In this document: positions 61,029 through 64,000 of the stretch, piece by piece | Layout of the letters: each line of letters starts with the position of its first letter | How positions within the stretch are numbered: the first letter of the stretch is position 1 | Origin: SCGC-AAA076-P13 sp964613455 | GTDB lineage: Bacteria; Pseudomonadota; Gammaproteobacteria; Magnimaribacterales; D2472 | DNA length: 64,000 bases | Direction: 5' to 3' | NCBI GenBank assembly: GCA_964613455.1 | Contig: CAZTGS010000003.1 | Span: 1 to 64,000, forward strand | Made by a program: the position numbers and the translations under genes | The notes under the pieces: generated by a model | What the model was told of the DNA's origin: nothing | Database searches by the model: none | The model's input: the letters and a program-made list of their open reading frames with translations, nothing else

Positions 61029-62321
61029 CTATAAATTATAGACTGGATATTGATTGGTGAGTTTAATAACGCTATCTTTTATCTCATTCATTTTTGATTC
61101 GTCTTCATTATTTTCAATTACATCACATATCCAATTAGTCAGAAGTTTAACTTCATCCTCTTTAAAGCCTCTTGTTGTAATCGCTGGAGTGCCTAGCCTA
61201 ATTCCTGAAGTAACAAATGGGGACCTCTGATCATTGGGAACAGCATTTTTGTTTACTGTTATGTTTACTTCTCCGAGTGCTTTTTCTAAATCTTTACCAG
61301 TTATTTCCTTATTTCTAAGATCGACTAAAACAATATGATTCTTAGTACCTCCAGAAACAACATCTATGTTTCTTAAAAGTAGTGTCTCACACATTATTTT
61401 TGCATTATTCATAACTTGTTGAACATACACTTTAAACTCTGGCTCTAAAGCCTCTTTAAAACAAATAGCCTTAGCAGCAATAACATGCATCAAAGGACCA
61501 CCTTGAGATCCGGGGAATACTGCTGAATTTAATTTTTTTTCTATTACTTCATTCTTCCTAGCAAGAATTATTCCTGATCTTGGGCCTCTAAGCGTTTTAT
61601 GGGTAGTTGATGTCACAACATCAGCAAATGGAACTGGAGAGGGATATAAACCAGCGGCAACTAAGCCTGACACATGTGCCATATCAACAAGAAAGTAAGC
61701 TCCAATTTCGTCAGCTATTGCCCTAAATTTTGCCCAATCCACTATGCCTGAATAAGCAGAAAAACCTGCAATTATTAGTTTAGGATTATGTTTATGAGCT
61801 AATTCTCTCACTTGATCATAATCAATTTCATTAGTCTCAGGATGAAGACCGTATTGAATACCATTATAGTTCCTGCCTGAAAAATTAACCTTAGCACCAT
61901 GGGTTAGATGGCCTCCATGGTCTAAGCTCATGCCAAGAATAGTGTCATTTGGTTCAAGTAACGCTAAAAATGCTGCAGCATTAGCTGACGAACCTGAATG
62001 TGGCTGAACGTTTGCATAATCTGCTTTAAATAATTCTTTTGCTCTAGAAATTGCAATCTCTTCAGCTATATCTACAAACTCACAACCTCCATAGTATCTT
62101 TTTGAAGGATAGCCTTCGGCATATTTATTTGTTAACAAGGATCCTTGTGCTTCTAGAATTCTTGTACTTGCATAGTTCTCTGATGCAATAAGCTCAATAT
62201 GATCTTCTTGCCTTTCGGCCTCATTTTTTAAAGAACTCCATAATTCTGAGTCATACTTCTCTATTGATTCAGTATTTTTAAAAATAGAATCACTTTTGGA
62301 CATTATCTTTTTTTTAAACAT
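61029..62321 (-). CDS. glyA: Serine hydroxymethyltransferase
   Basis: 430 residues; a second ATG at 62303 gives 424 residues and is equally likely. VVTSTTHKTLRGPRSG contains the PLP lysine; HVSGLVAAGLYPSP and LIASENYAS are conserved. It turns serine and tetrahydrofolate into glycine and methylene-THF. It heads the nrdR-rib-nusB operon. The 78 bp upstream contain no obvious glycine riboswitch. Confidence 0.97.
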   Translation of the reverse strand: MFKKKIMSKSDSIFKNTESIEKYDSELWSSLKNEAERQEDHIELIASENYASTRILEAQGSLLTNKYAEGYPSKRYYGGCEFVDIAEEIAISRAKELFKADYANVQPHSGSSANAAAFLALLEPNDTILGMSLDHGGHLTHGAKVNFSGRNYNGIQYGLHPETNEIDYDQVRELAHKHNPKLIIAGFSAYSGIVDWAKFRAIADEIGAYFLVDMAHVSGLVAAGLYPSPVPFADVVTSTTHKTLRGPRSGIILARKNEVIEKKLNSAVFPGSQGGPLMHVIAAKAICFKEALEPEFKVYVQQVMNNAKIMCETLLLRNIDVVSGGTKNHIVLVDLRNKEITGKDLEKALGEVNITVNKNAVPNDQRSPFVTSGIRLGTPAITTRGFKEDEVKLLTNWICDVIENNEDESKMNEIKDSVIKLTNQYPVYNL

Positions 62322-62399
62322 AAATTTCTATTAGTTATTGATGCTTAGTGCTGAAATATAGCAACCAAGACTATTATTGAAAAAAATATTTTAAATCAT

Positions 62400-63053
62400 C
62401 TAAGGCTTTTTGTGTGCAAAACGAGTAATTCTTTTTGGATAACATGTTTTGCAGATTGAGCATTTTAGACCATAGCATGCTTGAGCTTGGCAAAATTCAC
62501 GACCCCAAAATATAATTTGTAAGTGAAGTTTATTCCATGTCGACTTGGGAAATAGTTTTTTTAGATCAGCTTCCGTTTTTTTCACATTTTTTCCATCTGT
62601 AAGACCCCATCTTTGCGCCAATCTATGAATATGGGTATCTACTGCAAATGCAGGAATTCCAAAACCTTGACTCATAACAACTGATGCAGTTTTATGACCT
62701 ACACCAGGAAGTTTCTCTAACTCATCGAAAGAACATGGAACAACCTCATTAAATTTTGAGACTAAAATACTTGATAGTTCTTTTATAGCCTTCGATTTTT
62801 TGGGCCCTAAGCCACAGGGTTTAATAATTTCATAAATTTTATCTTGAGACAATTTGCTCATAGATAACGGAGAAGATGCAAGCTTAAATAATCGAGGAGT
62901 CACTTTATTAACCCTTTCATCAGTGCATTGTGCTGACAAAAGAACAGCCACTAGAAGAGTGAAATTACTGGTGTGGTCTAGAGGAATAGGTGTAACAGGG
63001 TATGCTTCATTTAATACCTTTAATGCCACCAAAGCTCTTTCAGATTTCTTCAT
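62400..63053 (-). CDS. nth: Endonuclease III
   Basis: 217 residues. The helix-hairpin-helix LPGVGHKTASVV with the catalytic Lys, and AVDTHIHRLAQRWGL with the Asp are present. The iron-sulfur loop at the C terminus has Cys 188, 193, 198, 201 and 204, not the C-x6-C-x2-C-x5-C spacing of E. coli Nth. It removes oxidised pyrimidines and cuts abasic sites. It runs leftward, divergent from the small protein at 63086. Confidence 0.93.
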   Translation of the reverse strand: MKKSERALVALKVLNEAYPVTPIPLDHTSNFTLLVAVLLSAQCTDERVNKVTPRLFKLASSPLSMSKLSQDKIYEIIKPCGLGPKKSKAIKELSSILVSKFNEVVPCSFDELEKLPGVGHKTASVVMSQGFGIPAFAVDTHIHRLAQRWGLTDGKNVKKTEADLKKLFPKSTWNKLHLQIIFWGREFCQAQACYGLKCSICKTCYPKRITRFAHKKP

Positions 63054-63085
63054 GAAGCCAAATGTAGCATAATATTTAGATAATT

Positions 63086-63373
63086 ATGAATACTGACAAA
63101 TTACAAAAATATATTTTAAAACTTAAAGATAGTTTTCTTGAAGAGTCTGAAGAAAATAAAAAAATGCTCGATATATATATGAAATATGTTGAAGGTACAG
63201 TTTCTAGTGAGGATATGGAATACGCAAATAAGCAACTTAATCAAGTATTCAAAAGTTTAGGTCTTGGGGTGTTAACCATTCTTCCATTTAGTCCAATCAC
63301 AATTCCTTATGTGATTAAAAAAGCCAAAGAGTTGGGTATAGATATAATACCCAATTGGTACAAGAAGCTTTAA
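63086..63373 (+). CDS. Small protein of unknown function (95 aa), possibly LETM1-like
   Basis: The N-terminal half is a charged helix (LKDSFLEESEENKKMLDIYM). The C-terminal half FKSLGLGVLTILPFSPITIP then IPNWYKKL resembles the ribosome-binding/membrane-associated segment of LETM1-domain proteins, where GxLPF(S/T)P-type turns occur. This likeness is from memory and weak. It starts 33 bp from the divergent nth and is followed by the thiolase gene after 56 bp. Confidence 0.6.
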   Translation: MNTDKLQKYILKLKDSFLEESEENKKMLDIYMKYVEGTVSSEDMEYANKQLNQVFKSLGLGVLTILPFSPITIPYVIKKAKELGIDIIPNWYKKL

Positions 63374-63429
63374 GAACAGTTCAGGATAGATTAGAATATC
63401 TTGTAAAATTTTTTACTTATGGAGAAATT

Positions 63430-64000
63430 ATGAAAAATGTAGTTATAGTCGATAGTGTAAGAACTGGACTAGCTAAATCTCACAGAGGCGGTTTTAACAT
63501 GACTAGGCCTGACGATATGCTTGCTCATATTATTAATGCAATGCTTGAAAGGAACCCAAACCTACCTCCCGAGGCAGTTGAGGATGTGATTATGGGTTGT
63601 GGAAATCCTGAGGGAGCACAAGGACATAATGTAGGAAGAAATGCAGCAGTTTTATCCAATCTTCCTTTAACTACTGGAGGAACAACCATCAATAGGTACT
63701 GTTCTTCTGGAATGCAGTCTATTTCTATGGCAGCAGGTCAAATTATGGCTGGTTGTTATGACACTGTTATTGCTGGTGGTGCAGAAACAATTTCTATGAT
63801 GAATATGAATCTCGATAATTTTGTTAATGAAAAATTAGCAGAACAATCACCTGGAATATATTACCCAATGGGTATGACAGCTGAAGTTGTAGCTAAAAGA
63901 TACAATGTCTCTCGTGAAACTCAGGATGAAATTGCATTTGAAAGTCAAAAAAGAACAGCTGCCGCTCAAGAAGCTGGAATATTTGCAGATGAAATTATTC
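63430..64000 (+). CDS. Thiolase (acetyl-CoA acyltransferase), N-terminal part
   Basis: The frame starts at 63430 (GGAG nine bases before) and runs out of the window; about 190 residues are visible. VIVDSVRTGLAKSHRGGF is the family start, the acylated Cys lies in NRYCSSGMQSI, and AGGAETISMM follows. Acetyl-CoA acyltransferase of the FadA/AtoB type. The C-terminal His and Cys residues lie outside, so degradative versus biosynthetic type is not resolved. Confidence 0.92.
   Translation, partial: MKNVVIVDSVRTGLAKSHRGGFNMTRPDDMLAHIINAMLERNPNLPPEAVEDVIMGCGNPEGAQGHNVGRNAAVLSNLPLTTGGTTINRYCSSGMQSISMAAGQIMAGCYDTVIAGGAETISMMNMNLDNFVNEKLAEQSPGIYYPMGMTAEVVAKRYNVSRETQDEIAFESQKRTAAAQEAGIFADEII

Noticed and set aside
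62322..62399. Glycine or other riboswitch before glyA
   Set aside because: 78 bp of AT-rich DNA without paired domains or known boxes.
1..64000. CRISPR array, prophage or insertion sequence
   Set aside because: No regularly spaced repeats, no cas genes, no transposase frames or flanking terminal repeats were seen; the only recombinase-like trace is the short N terminus of gltD.

Overview
The window reads as a low-GC, densely packed chromosome of a free-living gammaproteobacterium. The gene content (divergent gltB/gltD, cytoplasmic GH3, TonB receptor with a Fur site, nickel SOD, katG, a GcvT/DmdA-like tail, a SAM-II/SAM-V-type riboswitch before a betaine-homocysteine-methyltransferase-like gene, waaA/LpxL-type lipid A genes, SlmA, and the glyA-nrdR-rib-nusB order) fits a streamlined marine lineage such as SAR86. 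That placement is inference from gene content, not from a phylogenetic marker. No CRISPR array, rRNA, insertion sequence or prophage is visible; one tRNA (Ala, TGC) is present.

Layout. 1-10.2 kb: end of a GcvT-family gene, a histidine-motif fatty-acid/sterol hydroxylase, an exported amidohydrolase and a glycoside-use locus (GPH-type sugar symporter, a Gfo/Idh/MocA plus aldo-keto reductase fusion, and an intracellular GH3 glycosidase). 10.2-12.4 kb: repeated TACAATTT boxes and a SAM-binding RNA before a homocysteine methyltransferase, then a nickel-SOD operon (small His-rich membrane protein, sodN, sodX). 12.5-18.3 kb: an exported protein of unknown function, two tiny unlisted genes, hflX, a DoxX protein, then a divergent iron locus (P19/FetP-like protein and a FecA-like TonB receptor around one strong Fur box). 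18.3-21.4 kb: tRNA-Ala, katG, cysE. 21.4-29.3 kb: a second hydroxylase and an envelope/metal operon (di-iron ferritin-like protein, beta-helix protein, diheme cytochrome, Bax1-like membrane protein, DUF305/beta-propeller protein). 29.4-41.9 kb: CobS/CobT-like pair, tesB, hemE, gltD/gltB and aroBK. 42-57.7 kb: mrcA, slmA, algC-type mutase, ilvE, an envelope glycan cluster ending in waaA, glnB, miaA, hflKC, purA. 57.7-64 kb: glyA-nrdR-ribD-ribBX-ribH-nusB operon, nth, a small protein and the start of a thiolase.

The most interesting signal is the 5' leader of the TonB receptor (about 15844-15960). A promoter overlapped by a near-perfect Fur box would start a transcript exactly at an 18-bp closing stem. 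Inside is a hairpin whose loop shows CCUCCUACGA, and the surrounding segment can pair over 20 bp with the Shine-Dalgarno/start region of katG 2.5 kb downstream. This looks like an iron-controlled, RyhB-style RNA that could switch off a heme enzyme when iron is scarce. Other notable points: miaA has no ATG/GTG/TTG start available and probably starts at ATA, and a small basic ORF with a perfect Shine-Dalgarno has the same problem; a missed 59-residue His-rich membrane protein sits directly before sodN; the two glutamate synthase genes are inverted relative to each other with an integrase-like N-terminal piece on gltD; and most convergent gene pairs share or abut their stop codons.
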